NCBI RefSeq assembly: GCF_014201145.1
Contig: NZ_JACHDP010000001.1
Span: 5,642,001 to 5,706,000 of the forward strand
DNA length: 64,000 nucleotides
Direction of reading: 5' to 3'
Origin: Micromonospora parathelypteridis
GTDB lineage: Bacteria > Actinomycetota > Actinomycetes > Mycobacteriales > Micromonosporaceae
In this document: in pieces, positions 26,395 through 37,997 of the stretch
Layout: each line of letters opens with the position of its first letter
How positions within the stretch are numbered: position 1 is the stretch's first letter
The notes under the pieces: generated by a model
What the model saw: the letters and a program-made list of their open reading frames with translations, nothing else
Told to the model about the DNA's origin: nothing
Databases searched by the model: none
Made by a program: the position numbers and the translations under genes

Positions 26395-27396
26395 ATGGGA
26401 ATCCGAGTCGCGGTCGCCGGTGCGAGCGGCTACGCCGGAGGCGAGCTGCTGCGACTGGTCGCCGGGCACCCGGAGTTCGATCTGGTCGCTGCCACCGCGC
26501 ACAGTCAGGCCGGGCACCGCGTCGACGTGGTGCACCCGCAGCTCACCGGGCTCGACCTGGTGCTCGGCACCACCGACCCGACGGCCCTGGCCGACGCCGA
26601 CCTGGTCTTCCTGGCCCTGCCGCACGGTGAGTCGGCGGCCCTCGCGGCCCAGCTCCCGGCCGAGGTGCGGATCGTCGACCTGGGCGCCGACCACCGGCTG
26701 GCCGACCCGTACGCCTGGGCGCAGTACTACGGCGGCACGCACGCCGGGCAGTGGACCTACGGCCTGCCCGAGCTGCCCGGCCAGCGGGAGCTGATCGCCG
26801 AGTCCACCCGGGTGGCGAACACCGGCTGTTACGCCGCCGCGATCACGTTGGCGCTCGCGCCGCTGATCGCCGACGGCGCGGCCAGCCCCGCCGACGTGGT
26901 GGTGGTCGCCGCCTCCGGCACCTCCGGCGCGGGGCGGGCGGCGAAGCCGCACCTGCTGGCCAGTGAGGTGCTGGGGGACCTGTCGCCGTACCGGGTGGGC
27001 ACCCACCAGCACGTACCGGAGATCAAGCAGGCCAGCGGCGCGACCGGGCTGTCGTTCACCCCGGTCCTTGCGCCGATGCCGCGTGGCATCCTGGCCACGG
27101 TCACGGCGGTGCCGGCGCGCGGTGTCGACCCGCAGCAGGTGCTGGCGCAGGCGTACGCGGACGCGCCGTTCGTGCACGTGCTGCCGGAGGGCCGCTGGCC
27201 GCACACCGCGGCGACCCTGGGTTCCAACTCGTGTCACCTGCAGGCCACCGTCGACATCGACTCGGGGCGTCTGATCGTGCTCAGCGCGTTGGACAACCTG
27301 GGCAAGGGCGCAGCCGGTCAGGCCGTCCAGAACGCCAACCTGATGCTCGGTCTGCCGGAGACGACGGGCCTGTCGATCTGGGGAGTTGCTCCGTGA
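26395..27396 (+). CDS. argC: N-acetyl-gamma-glutamyl-phosphate reductase
   Basis: Third step of arginine synthesis, reducing the acyl-phosphate with NADPH. The 333-residue product has the N-terminal Rossmann motif VAGASGYAGGELLRL, the catalytic Cys in VANTGCYAAAITLAL and the GTHQHVPEI segment. The ATG at 26395 is 5 nt after GGAGG; a GTG at 26389 overlaps that ribosome site and is less likely. First gene of the arg operon. Its stop overlaps the argJ start. Confidence 0.96.
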   Translation: MGIRVAVAGASGYAGGELLRLVAGHPEFDLVAATAHSQAGHRVDVVHPQLTGLDLVLGTTDPTALADADLVFLALPHGESAALAAQLPAEVRIVDLGADHRLADPYAWAQYYGGTHAGQWTYGLPELPGQRELIAESTRVANTGCYAAAITLALAPLIADGAASPADVVVVAASGTSGAGRAAKPHLLASEVLGDLSPYRVGTHQHVPEIKQASGATGLSFTPVLAPMPRGILATVTAVPARGVDPQQVLAQAYADAPFVHVLPEGRWPHTAATLGSNSCHLQATVDIDSGRLIVLSALDNLGKGAAGQAVQNANLMLGLPETTGLSIWGVAP

Positions 27397-28565
27397 GTGT
27401 CACCACCCCACGGGGGTTCCGGGCGGCCGGCGTGGCCGCCGGTCTCAAGGCCAGCGGTGGCGCGGACGTCGCCCTGGTGGTCAACGACGGCCCGGACGCC
27501 GGTGTCGCCGGCGTCTTCACCACCAACCGGGTCAAGGCCGCGCCGGTGCGTTGGAGCCAGCAGGTCGTGCAGGGTGGTGTGGTCCGCGCCGTGGTGCTCA
27601 ACTCCGGTGGCGCCAACGCCTGCACCGGCCCGGGCGGTTTCCAGGACACCCACGCGACCGCCGAGCACACCGCCGCCACGCTGACCTCGGTCAGCCCGCG
27701 GCTGATCCTCGGCGCCGGTGAGGTCGCGGTCTGCTCCACCGGGCTGATCGGTGAGCGGCTGCCGATGCCGAAGCTGCTGCCGGGCGTCCGCTCGGCGATC
27801 AAGGGGTTGTCCCGGGACGGCGGACCGGCCGCCGCCGAGGCGATCATGACCACGGACACCCGGTCGAAGACCACCGTGGCCCGGGGCAGCGGCTGGACGG
27901 TCGGTGGCATGGCCAAGGGCGCCGGGATGCTGGCGCCGGGCATGGCCACCATGCTCTGCGTGCTGACCACCGACGCGGTGGCCGGGCCGGCGACGCTGGA
28001 CGAGGCGTTGCGCGCGGCCACCCGGGTCAGCTTCGACCGGGTCGACTCCGACGGTTGCATGTCCACGAACGACACGGTGTTGCTGCTGGCCAGCGGTGCG
28101 AGCGGCATCGAGCCGACTCCGGCCGAGCTGACCGCTGCCGTCACCGCGGCCTGTCACGACCTGGCCCAGCAGTTGGTGGCCGACGCCGAGGGCGCCACCA
28201 AGCAGATCGCCATCGACGTGGTCGGCGCCGCCGACGAGGACGACGCGGTCGAGGTGGGCCGCACGGTGGCCCGCAACAACCTGGTCAAGACCGCTCTGTT
28301 CGGCAACGACCCGAACTGGGGTCGGATCCTCGCCGCCGTCGGCACCACCGCCGCCGTGTTCGAGCCGGACGAGGTGGACGTGGCGGTAAACGGGGTGTGG
28401 GTGTGCCGGGGCGGCGCGGCTGCCGAGGACCGCTCGAAGGTCGACCTGACCGGGCGGGACGTGACCATCCGGATCGACCTGCACGCCGGCACGTCGGCGG
28501 CGACGATCTGGACCAACGACCTGTCCCACGCCTACGTGCACGAGAACTCGGCCTACTCATCGTGA
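27393..28565 (+). CDS. argJ: Bifunctional ornithine acetyltransferase / N-acetylglutamate synthase
   Basis: Recycles the acetyl group from N-acetylornithine to glutamate, so no separate ArgE is needed. The 390-residue proprotein cleaves itself before the nucleophile Thr186 in [13 protein letters not shown]. Other landmarks are [25 protein letters not shown] and [15 protein letters not shown]. The GTG at 27393 overlaps argC (GTGA) and has GGGAG upstream. It ends in AYSS, and its stop overlaps the mini-ORF at 28562. Confidence 0.96.
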   Translation: MSVTTPRGFRAAGVAAGLKASGGADVALVVNDGPDAGVAGVFTTNRVKAAPVRWSQQVVQGGVVRAVVLNSGGANACTGPGGFQDTHATAEHTAATLTSVSPRLILGAGEVAVCSTGLIGERLPMPKLLPGVRSAIKGLSRDGGPAAAEAIMTTDTRSKTTVARGSGWTVGGMAKGAGMLAPGMATMLCVLTTDAVAGPATLDEALRAATRVSFDRVDSDGCMSTNDTVLLLASGASGIEPTPAELTAAVTAACHDLAQQLVADAEGATKQIAIDVVGAADEDDAVEVGRTVARNNLVKTALFGNDPNWGRILAAVGTTAAVFEPDEVDVAVNGVWVCRGGAAAEDRSKVDLTGRDVTIRIDLHAGTSAATIWTNDLSHAYVHENSAYSS

Positions 28566-28624
28566 GCGCGAGGAACGTAGCGCAGCGGAGTCCCGCAGTC
28601 GCGAACGGAAGGCTGGCGCGGTGA
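28562..28624 (+). repeat. Bridging mini-ORF between argJ and argB
   Basis: The 55-nt gap between argJ and argB is one 20-codon ORF beginning [16 protein letters not shown]. Its GTG overlaps the argJ stop and its TGA overlaps the argB GTG, both as GTGA. The DNA motif GAACGTAGCGCAGCGGAGTC is similar in style to the SERSER element before ribBA. Probably a coupling relay or inserted repeat. Confidence 0.55.
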
Positions 28625-29522
28625 GTCTCAGCAAGGACCTCACCCGCGCTCAGGTCAAGGCGGAGACGCTGATCGAGGCGCTGCCGTGGCTGGCGCGTTT
28701 CTCCGGCTCGACGGTCGTGGTCAAGTACGGCGGCAACGCCATGACCGATCCCGAGTTGCAGCGGACGTTCGCCGCGGACATGGTCTTCCTGCGCTACGCC
28801 GGCCTCAAGCCCGTGGTGGTGCACGGCGGTGGTCCGCAGATCTCCGCCATGCTGGGCCGGCTCGGGATCGCCAGCGAGTTCCGGGGTGGTCTGCGGGTGA
28901 CCACCGCCGAGGCGATGGACGTGGTCCGGATGGTGCTGGTCGGTCAGGTGGGCCGCGAACTGGTCGGGCTGATCAATTCACACGGCCCGTACGCCGTGGG
29001 CCTGTCCGGTGAGGACGCCGGGCTGTTCACCGCGGTGCGCCGCCCGGCGTACGTGGACGGGCTGCCGGTCGACGTCGGCCAGGTCGGCGACGTCGAGTCG
29101 GTCGACGTGTCCGCGGTGACCGACCTGATCGAGGCTGGTCGGATCCCGGTGATCTCCACGGTGGCGCCGGACGTGGACGGGGTGCTGCACAACCTCAACG
29201 CGGACACCGCCGCCGCCGCGTTGGCCATCGCGTTGCAGGCCCGCAAGCTCGTCGTGCTCACCGATGTGGCCGGCCTGTACGCGGACTGGCCGGACACCTC
29301 GAGCCTGGTCTCCGAGATCACCGCGGACGACCTGGCCAAGCTGCTGCCCCACCTGGAGTCGGGCATGGTGCCGAAGATGGAGGCCTGCCTGCGGGCGGTG
29401 CGTGGGGGAGTGCCCGCCGCGCACGTCGTCGACGGTCGGGTGGCGCACTCCACGTTGTTAGAGGTGTTCACCTCGGAAGGGTTCGGGACCATGGTGGTGC
29501 CGGGAGACGGGACGGTCGTGTC

Positions 29523-29526
<4 letters not shown>
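28621..29526 (+). CDS. argB: N-acetylglutamate kinase
   Basis: Second step of arginine synthesis and usually the point of arginine feedback inhibition. The 301-residue amino-acid-kinase-fold protein has [24 protein letters not shown], the N-acetylglutamate loop and [20 protein letters not shown]. The N-terminal helix ([20 protein letters not shown]) is the kind linked to hexameric, arginine-sensitive enzymes. The GTG start overlaps the TGA of the mini-ORF, and the stop overlaps argD (ATGA). Confidence 0.96.
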
Positions 29527-32237
<2,711 letters not shown>

Positions 32238-32241
<4 letters not shown>

Positions 32242-33443
32242 CCGAGCGGGTCGTGCTTGCGTACTCCGGAGGGTTGGACACCTCCGTCGCCATTCCGTAC
32301 CTGGCCGAGCAGACCGGCGCCGAGGTGATCGCGGTCGCGGTCGACGTCGGGCAGGGCGGCGAGGACCTCGACGCCATCCGTCAGCGTGCCCTGGACTGTG
32401 GCGCCGCGGAGTCCGAGGTCATCGACGCGCGTGACGAGTTCGCCGCCGACTACTGCCTGCCGGCCATCCGGGCCAACGCCCTCTACATGGACCGTTACCC
32501 GCTGGTGTCGGCGCTGTCCCGGCCGCTGATCGTGAAGCACCTGGTGGCCGCGGCGCGTAAGCACGGCGGCACGATCGTGTCGCACGGTTGCACCGGCAAG
32601 GGCAACGACCAGGTCCGGTTCGAGGTGGGCCTGAACGCGCTCGCCCCCGACCTGAAGATCATCGCTCCGGCCCGGGACTTCGCCTGGTCGCGGGACAAGG
32701 CGATTGCCTTCGCCGAGGAGAGGGGCCTGCCGATCGACGTGTCGGCCAAGTCTCCGTACTCGATCGACCAGAACCTGTGGGGTCGCGCGGTGGAGACCGG
32801 CTTCCTGGAGGACATCTGGAACGCCCCCATCGAGGACCTCTACTCGTACACTGCCGACCCGGCGCAGGACCGCGACCCCGACGAAATCGTGATCACCTTC
32901 GACGGCGGCGTGCCGGTGGCGATCGACGGTGAGACGGTCACCCCGTACCAGGCGATCCTGGAGCTGAACCGGCGCGCCGGCGCCCAGGGCGTGGGCCGGC
33001 TCGACATGGTCGAGGACCGCCTCGTCGGTATCAAGAGCCGCGAGGTGTACGAGGCTCCCGGCGCGATCGCGCTGATCACCGCCCACCAGGAGTTGGAGGC
33101 GGTGACCGTGGAGCGGGACCTGGCCCGGTTCAAGAAGAGCGTCGACCAGCGTTGGGGCGAGCTCGTCTACGACGGCCTGTGGTTCTCGCCGTTGAAGGAG
33201 TCGCTGGACGCGTTCATCGACGACGCGCAGCGGCACGTGAGCGGCGAGGTGCGGATGATCCTGCACGGCGGCCGGGCCACCGTCACCGGTCGGCGCTCCG
33301 AGGCGAGCCTCTACGACTTTGGGATGGCCACCTACGACACCGGCGACACCTTCGACCAGTCCCTGGCGAAGGGTTTCGTGCAGTTGTGGGGCCTTCCGAG
33401 CCGGATGGCGTCCGCGCGGGACGCCCGGGTCGGCGGTGCCTGA
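32238..33443 (+). CDS. argG: Argininosuccinate synthase
   Basis: Joins citrulline and aspartate using ATP. The 401-residue protein starts with the PP-loop [18 protein letters not shown]. It has [28 protein letters not shown] and [15 protein letters not shown]. Length and motifs are normal. It overlaps argR by ATGA and is followed after 14 nt by argH. Confidence 0.97.
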
Positions 33444-33457
33444 TCGTGGGAACCACA

Positions 33458-34921
33458 ATGGGTGACGTGGACGACAAGAGCCTGACCGAGAACAGCGCCG
33501 CCACCAACCGGACGAGCCTGTGGGGTGGCCGGTTCGCTGGCGGCCCCGCCGAGGCGCTCGCGCGACTGTCGGTGAGTGTGCAGTTCGACTGGCGCCTGGC
33601 CCCGTACGACATCGCCGGTTCCCGGGCGCATGCCCGGGTCCTCGCCGGCGCTGGCCTGCTCAACCCCGAGGAGTTGGGCCGGATCCTGGCCGCCCTGGAC
33701 GACCTGGAGGCCGCGTGTGCCTCGGGGTCGTTCCGCCCCACCATCGACGACGAGGACGTGCACACCGCGCTGGAGCGCGGTCTGCTGGAGCGCCTCGGCA
33801 GCCTCGGTGGCAAGTTGCGTGCCGGCCGTTCCCGCAACGACCAGGTCGCCACCGACCTGCGGCTCTACCTGCGCGACCATGCCCGGGGCGTGGCCAGCCG
33901 GCTCGTGGAGCTGGCCGAGGCGCTGGTCGAGCAGGCCGAGCGGCACGTCGACACGGCCGCGCCCGGCATGACGCACCTGCAGCACGCCCAGCCGGTGACG
34001 TTCGGGCACTGGTTGCTCGCCCACGTGCAGCCGCTGCTGCGGGACCTGGAGCGGCTGCGCGACTGGGACCACCGGGCGGCGATCAGCCCACTCGGCGCGG
34101 GCGCCCTCGCCGGTTCCGGGCTGCCCCTGGATCCGGTGGCCGTGGCCAAGGAGCTGGGCTTCCGGACGTCGTTCGCCAACTCGATGGACGCCGTCGCCGA
34201 CCGCGACTTCGTGACCGAGTTCCTCTTCACCACCGCCATGATCGGGGTGCACCTCTCCCGGCTCGGCGAGGAGGTCGTGCTCTGGACCTCGCACGAGTTC
34301 GGCTGGGTGGAGCTGGACGACTCGTTCGCCACCGGGTCGTCGATCATGCCGCAGAAGAAGAACGCGGACATCGCCGAGCTGGCCCGCGGTAAGTCCGGCC
34401 GGCTGATCGGTGGCCTGGTGACCGTACTCACCATGCTCAAGGGCCTGCCGATGACCTACGACCGGGACATGCAGGAGGACAAGGAGCCGGCGTTCGACGC
34501 GGTCGACACCCTGGAGCTGCTGCTCCCGGCCCTGGCGGGAATGATCTCCACGATGACGGTCCGGGTGGACCGGCTCGTCGCCGCCGCGCCGGTCGGCTTC
34601 TCCCTCGCCACCGAGGTCGCTGACTGGCTGGTCCGGCGCAACGTGCCGTTCCGTGACGCGCACGAGATCACCGGCCGGCTGGTGGCGCTCTGCGCCGCTC
34701 GGGAATGCGAGCTGGAGGACGTCTCCGACGAGGATCTGGCCGCGGTCAGCGAGCACCTCGACCCGTCGGTTCGTGACGTGCTCTCGGTCCGCTCGGCCCT
34801 CGCGGCCCGGACCACCCCCGGCTCGACCGGCCCCGGTCCGGTCGCCGACCAGCTCGCCGCCGCGGCGGACCGGCTGGCCGGCTGGCGGGAATGGTCCACC
34901 GAGCGGGTCGTCCCGCGCTGA
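33458..34921 (+). CDS. argH: Argininosuccinate lyase
   Basis: Last step of arginine synthesis, splitting argininosuccinate to arginine and fumarate. The 487-residue protein has LWGGRFAGGPAEALARL, the RSRNDQVATDLRLYLRD segment, THLQHAQPVTFGHWLLAH and the flexible signature loop GSSIMPQKKNAD with the catalytic Ser. The ATG at 33458 is preferred; an in-frame GTG at 33446 would add four residues. It ends the arg operon and is followed by a hairpin at 34927-34959. Confidence 0.96.
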   Translation: MGDVDDKSLTENSAATNRTSLWGGRFAGGPAEALARLSVSVQFDWRLAPYDIAGSRAHARVLAGAGLLNPEELGRILAALDDLEAACASGSFRPTIDDEDVHTALERGLLERLGSLGGKLRAGRSRNDQVATDLRLYLRDHARGVASRLVELAEALVEQAERHVDTAAPGMTHLQHAQPVTFGHWLLAHVQPLLRDLERLRDWDHRAAISPLGAGALAGSGLPLDPVAVAKELGFRTSFANSMDAVADRDFVTEFLFTTAMIGVHLSRLGEEVVLWTSHEFGWVELDDSFATGSSIMPQKKNADIAELARGKSGRLIGGLVTVLTMLKGLPMTYDRDMQEDKEPAFDAVDTLELLLPALAGMISTMTVRVDRLVAAAPVGFSLATEVADWLVRRNVPFRDAHEITGRLVALCAARECELEDVSDEDLAAVSEHLDPSVRDVLSVRSALAARTTPGSTGPGPVADQLAAAADRLAGWREWSTERVVPR

Positions 34922-34926
34922 GGGCA

Positions 34927-34959
34927 CCGTGGCGTCGGCGCGTGCCGCCGGCGCCACGG
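34927..34959. terminator. Hairpin between convergent argH and MmcQ-like genes
   Basis: CCGTGGCG (34927-34934) pairs with CGCCACGG (34952-34959), with further GC pairing inside the loop. Located between stops at 34921 and 34965, so it could terminate from both sides. Confidence 0.6.
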
Positions 34960-34964
34960 CCGGT

Positions 34965-35318
34965 TCAGGCCGTCGGGCGCTCCCGCTTCGGGAGCTTGGC
35001 CACCACCATGTCGTACGACGCGTCGACCGCCTCGGTCAACTCCTCGCCGTCGATTCCGCCGTCCAGACGCAGCGTGTTCCACCCGGACCGGCCGATGTAG
35101 GCCATCACGCTGGCGTCGTCGGGGTACCGGTGCAGCCACTCGTCGGCCACCTCGCGGGTCGCCCCGCACTTGATGCCGACCGTCGGGTTACCCGCGCCGT
35201 TGCCGAGGAACGCGAAGATCCGGCTGCCCACCTTCACCACCTCGTCGCCCTCCCACGGCTGGTCCAGCCACGCTCCCGGCTTGGCCAGGCAGTACGCCAG
35301 CATCTCCGCGCGCTCCAT
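34965..35318 (-). CDS. MmcQ/YjbR-family protein
   Basis: A 117-residue small protein of the MmcQ/YjbR (CyaY-fold) family: MERAEMLAYCLAKPGAWLD, the core VGIKCGATREVADEWLHRYP and SGWNTLRLDGGIDGEEL, then a short basic tail. Family members are widespread, often described as DNA-binding, with no agreed function. The start at 35318 is preceded by GAGGAG; the longer frame to 35387 has no ribosome site. Confidence 0.8.
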   Translation of the reverse strand: MERAEMLAYCLAKPGAWLDQPWEGDEVVKVGSRIFAFLGNGAGNPTVGIKCGATREVADEWLHRYPDDASVMAYIGRSGWNTLRLDGGIDGEELTEAVDASYDMVVAKLPKRERPTA

Positions 35319-35391
35319 GGGTGCCTCCTCGTCGTGGGCACAGTCTGCCCGCCCGGCGACCGGTAGGCACGCGGCGTGCCGATCCACCCGG

Positions 35392-35475
35392 CTCGGCCTG
35401 CTCCGCGAACTCGGCCTGCTCGGCGGGTTCGGCCTGCGCGCTCCGCGCGCTCCGCGCGCTCCGCGCGCTAGGCCC
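35392..35475. repeat. Short tandem repeats (CGCGCTCCG and CTCGGCCTG types)
   Basis: Three irregular CTCGGCCTG-type units are followed by about four CGCGCTCCG 9-mers. The block lies in the 415-nt gap 35319-35733 between two minus-strand genes, directly beside the palindromic element. I see no gene in this gap. Confidence 0.6.
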
Positions 35476-35480
35476 GCTCC

Positions 35481-35560
35481 GCAAGATCGTGCTCGATCCA
35501 GGATCTAGTGGCCTCAACTGCGGCGGAGGCCCCTATTTCCATGTTCGAGCACGATCTTGC
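35481..35560 (-). repeat. Dispersed ~80-bp palindromic element, copy 2
   Basis: Perfect 16-bp outer arms (35481-35496, GCAAGATCGTGCTCGA, with 35545-35560) are followed inward by a partly paired 19-nt segment and a 10-nt loop. Read on the minus strand it aligns with the copy at 19129-19207. Too small and gene-less for an insertion sequence; it looks like a REP- or MITE-type element. Confidence 0.75.
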
Positions 35561-35733
35561 CGGTGCGAGCACGGTTGTCCGCGGGTAGACGTCCGACTTC
35601 CTGGTGTGAGCGGGGGGTTGTCAGCGGCCAGACGTCCCGACGAGCCCGGGTCGGCGGGAGCGGAGGGCGACTCTGGCGGTGACCGGGGCAGGCGGTGGAC
35701 CGGGGCGCGCGTGAGCCCGCAGCGGGATGGCGG

Positions 35734-36159
35734 TCAGTCGGTCTGCTCGGCCGAGCGGGCGGCGACTCGCTCGTAACGCTGCCGGGCCGCCTGCGCGCTG
35801 CCCAGGCCCAGCCCGTACGCGATGGCCTGCCAGGTCAGCCCACGGTCACGGGCCAGCGTCAAGAGCCCGGCCTCCAGGGCGTCCAACTCGGCGCGGACGT
35901 GTGGCAGCAGGGTCAGCGCGGCGGTGAGGTCGGCGGCGTCGACCGGCTCCTCTGCCGGCTCCCGCTCGGCTCCGCCCGCGGCCAGCGCGGTGACCAGGGC
36001 GACCGCCTCCCACGGGTCGAGCACGTACGGGTGGGCCCAGCGCCCGCGTTGGGTCTCGGTGCCGGCGTGCCGCTCGCTGATGCGATGGAGTGCCTCGTAG
36101 GTGCGGTGGGCGCGGGCACGGGCCGGGTGAGGTGCGGTGAACGGATCGTCCGTCGTCAT
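35734..36159 (-). CDS. Putative helix-turn-helix DNA-binding protein
   Basis: A 141-residue protein. The C-terminal half reads ALEAGLLTLARDRGLTWQAI, then AYGLGLGSAQAARQRYER, which looks like a helix-turn-helix used by many small actinobacterial DNA-binding proteins. The N-terminal half (RAHRTYEALHRISERHAG) may mediate dimerisation. The ATG at 36159 is 6 nt after a -10-like hexamer with no ribosome site. A perfect palindrome overlaps the -35 of its own promoter, suggesting autorepression. Confidence 0.7.
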   Translation of the reverse strand: MTTDDPFTAPHPARARAHRTYEALHRISERHAGTETQRGRWAHPYVLDPWEAVALVTALAAGGAEREPAEEPVDAADLTAALTLLPHVRAELDALEAGLLTLARDRGLTWQAIAYGLGLGSAQAARQRYERVAARSAEQTD

Positions 36160-36165
36160 GCCCCG

Positions 36166-36205
36166 AGCACACCCTATCAACGCTTCCTTGTCAACATAAT
36201 GTTGA
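36166..36205 (-). promoter_or_regulatory. Promoter and palindromic operator of the HTH gene
   Basis: On the minus strand TTGACA (36189-36194) is separated by exactly 17 nt from TGTGCT (36166-36171), which ends 6 nt before the ATG. The perfect palindrome TCAACAT-A-ATGTTGA (36191-36205) overlaps the -35, a classic repressor position. The divergent DNA-glycosylase gene could be controlled from the same site. Confidence 0.65.
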
Positions 36206-36266
36206 AACCACTCGGTCAAAGCGGGTCGAACTTGCCGATCCTCGTTGCCCGACGTTTCCTGTACCG

Positions 36267-36890
36267 GTGGACTACTCGTGGCTGCACGCCCCCGCCGCTC
36301 AGGTGCCCGAGACGGCACAGAGGCTTCTCGGCTGGGAGATCACTGCCGGGGGCGTCCGGGTCAGGCTGACCGAGGTCGAGGCGTACGCGGGCACGGGAGA
36401 GGACCCTGCGTCCCACGCTCATCGCGGTTCCACCCCCCGCACCGCGGTCATGTTCGGCCCAGCCGGGTACGCCTACACCTACTTCGTGTTCGGCATGCAC
36501 TGGTGTCTGAACATTGTGTCCGGCGGCGAGGGGGAGGCGGCGGCCGTCCTGCTGCGAGCGGCTGAGGTCGTCGACGGCGTGGACATCGCCCGCGAGCGCC
36601 GAGGGGACGTACCCGATCGAGACCTCGCACGCGGGCCCGCACGGCTGGTGGTCGCCCTCGGGATCACCGCCGCGGCCAATGGCACATCCATGATCGACGG
36701 CAACGGTCCGCTTCTGTTGACGCCGCCAACGCGCCCGGTCCCGCGGTCGGCCATCTCTGCCGGCCCGCGGGTCGGGGTGGCCGCGGCGCATGACATCCCG
36801 TGGCGCTTCTGGATCACCGACGATCCCACCGTCAGTAGCTACCGGCGCCACGTGCCCCGTCGACGGCCCACGAGGAAGCCGGCGAGGTAG
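36267..36890 (+). CDS. mpg: DNA-3-methyladenine glycosylase (MPG/AAG type)
   Basis: A 207-residue base-excision repair enzyme that removes alkylated adenines and guanines. The motifs are those of the mammalian AAG family: RLTEVEAYAGTGEDPASHAH, RTAVMFGPAGYAYTYFVFG, HWCLNIV and LARGPARLVVALGI. The GTG at 36267 gives the expected length but lacks a clear ribosome site. The same gene precedes tyrS in M. tuberculosis, though here about 10 kb of accessory genes intervene. Confidence 0.93.
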   Translation: MDYSWLHAPAAQVPETAQRLLGWEITAGGVRVRLTEVEAYAGTGEDPASHAHRGSTPRTAVMFGPAGYAYTYFVFGMHWCLNIVSGGEGEAAAVLLRAAEVVDGVDIARERRGDVPDRDLARGPARLVVALGITAAANGTSMIDGNGPLLLTPPTRPVPRSAISAGPRVGVAAAHDIPWRFWITDDPTVSSYRRHVPRRRPTRKPAR

Positions 36891-36989
36891 TCCAACTCAT
36901 CGGTCAGGTGCCGGCAGAGACCGAAGCCTTTGTCACGGCGGTGCCGGCGGGGCCCGGCGGGGCGGACCGGTCAGCCGTCGAGCCTCTGG

Positions 36990-37871
36990 TCAGGTTCGCG
37001 ACCGGAACGGGGCAAGGGTGGCACGGATCTGGTCCGCCGCGCCCCAGTCGTCGTCGAACTGGGCCAGTACGGCGAGGTGTTGTCGCAGTTGGACGATCGA
37101 CATGCGGGCCCGCCAGTCGCTGTCGAGCGAAGTCAGCTCCGCATAGACCTCGAAGAACCGTCGCGCCTCGGGCGGGGGCGAGGTGGACCACACATGGGCG
37201 AGGTCGACCTCGGCCCACAGGTAGGACACGGCCGGGTCGATCAGCGCGGGCCGCCCGTCGGGGGTGGCCAGGATGTTCTGTGCCCACAGGTCGCCGTGCG
37301 TCAGGCAGGCCGGCCGGTCCGGCAGCAGGTCGGGCAGGCGGTGACACAGCCGTTCCAGCGCCGCCCGGTCCGCGGAATCGAGTGCCGCCTCGACGCGGGG
37401 CTGCCTGAGCCACCGCAGCAGCCGGTGTTGTGCGAAGAACGTGAAGCCGTCGTCCTCCCACGCATTGATCTGGCGGCGGCGGCCCAGCCAGTTGTCGCGG
37501 TGCCATCCGAAGCGGGGATGGGTCGTGCTCATGTGCATGCGGGCGAGCGCGTGTGCGCACTGTTCCCAGAAGGTCTCGCCGCGCGGCTGCGGGCGCAGCA
37601 CCGACAGGACAAGCAGCTCTCGGCCGGCCAGGATCACCTCGGGTGTCGCCACGCCGCCGAGCTCGCGTAGGGCGGTCAGCCCTTCGGCCTCCGCGACGAA
37701 GACGTCGTCGGTCGGCGCGTCGGTGAAGGCCTTGACGAACACCGGCGGCGCGTCCCGGCGGGTGGCGATGCCCGCGAGCGCCGCGAGCCCTCCCGTCGCC
37801 GGTTCCACGGTGACGACATCGCGCATCCCGGCCCGGAGCAGGCACTCCCGCAGGAACGTCGCCGAGCGCAT
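36990..37871 (-). CDS. Fructosamine kinase / aminoglycoside-phosphotransferase-like protein
   Basis: A 293-residue small-molecule kinase. VFVKAF holds the ATP-binding Lys, LTHGDLWAQNIL the catalytic loop (Asp and Asn), and ALIDPAVSYLWAEVDLA the metal-binding Asp. The HxGDLWxxN form and IDPAxSY are typical of fructosamine-3-kinases, which repair glycated proteins, rather than of antibiotic kinases. TACGAT lies 6 nt before the ATG on the minus strand, so the mRNA may be leaderless. Confidence 0.82.
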   Translation of the reverse strand: MRSATFLRECLLRAGMRDVVTVEPATGGLAALAGIATRRDAPPVFVKAFTDAPTDDVFVAEAEGLTALRELGGVATPEVILAGRELLVLSVLRPQPRGETFWEQCAHALARMHMSTTHPRFGWHRDNWLGRRRQINAWEDDGFTFFAQHRLLRWLRQPRVEAALDSADRAALERLCHRLPDLLPDRPACLTHGDLWAQNILATPDGRPALIDPAVSYLWAEVDLAHVWSTSPPPEARRFFEVYAELTSLDSDWRARMSIVQLRQHLAVLAQFDDDWGAADQIRATLAPFRSRT

Positions 37872-37997
37872 CCCGCGATCGTAGGAGTTCGACGGTTCGA
37901 GCGGAGGGGCAGCGGCCGTCGAGGTGTGAGCGCGCGATTGTGTCGGTGGGTGTGGCCATAATCACTGGATCTGCCCAAGGATGGTTCGGAGGACGTT

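Noticed and set aside
36990..37871. Aminoglycoside-resistance kinase
   Set aside because: The HGDLWAQN and IDPAVSY motifs fit fructosamine kinases better than aminoglycoside phosphotransferases.
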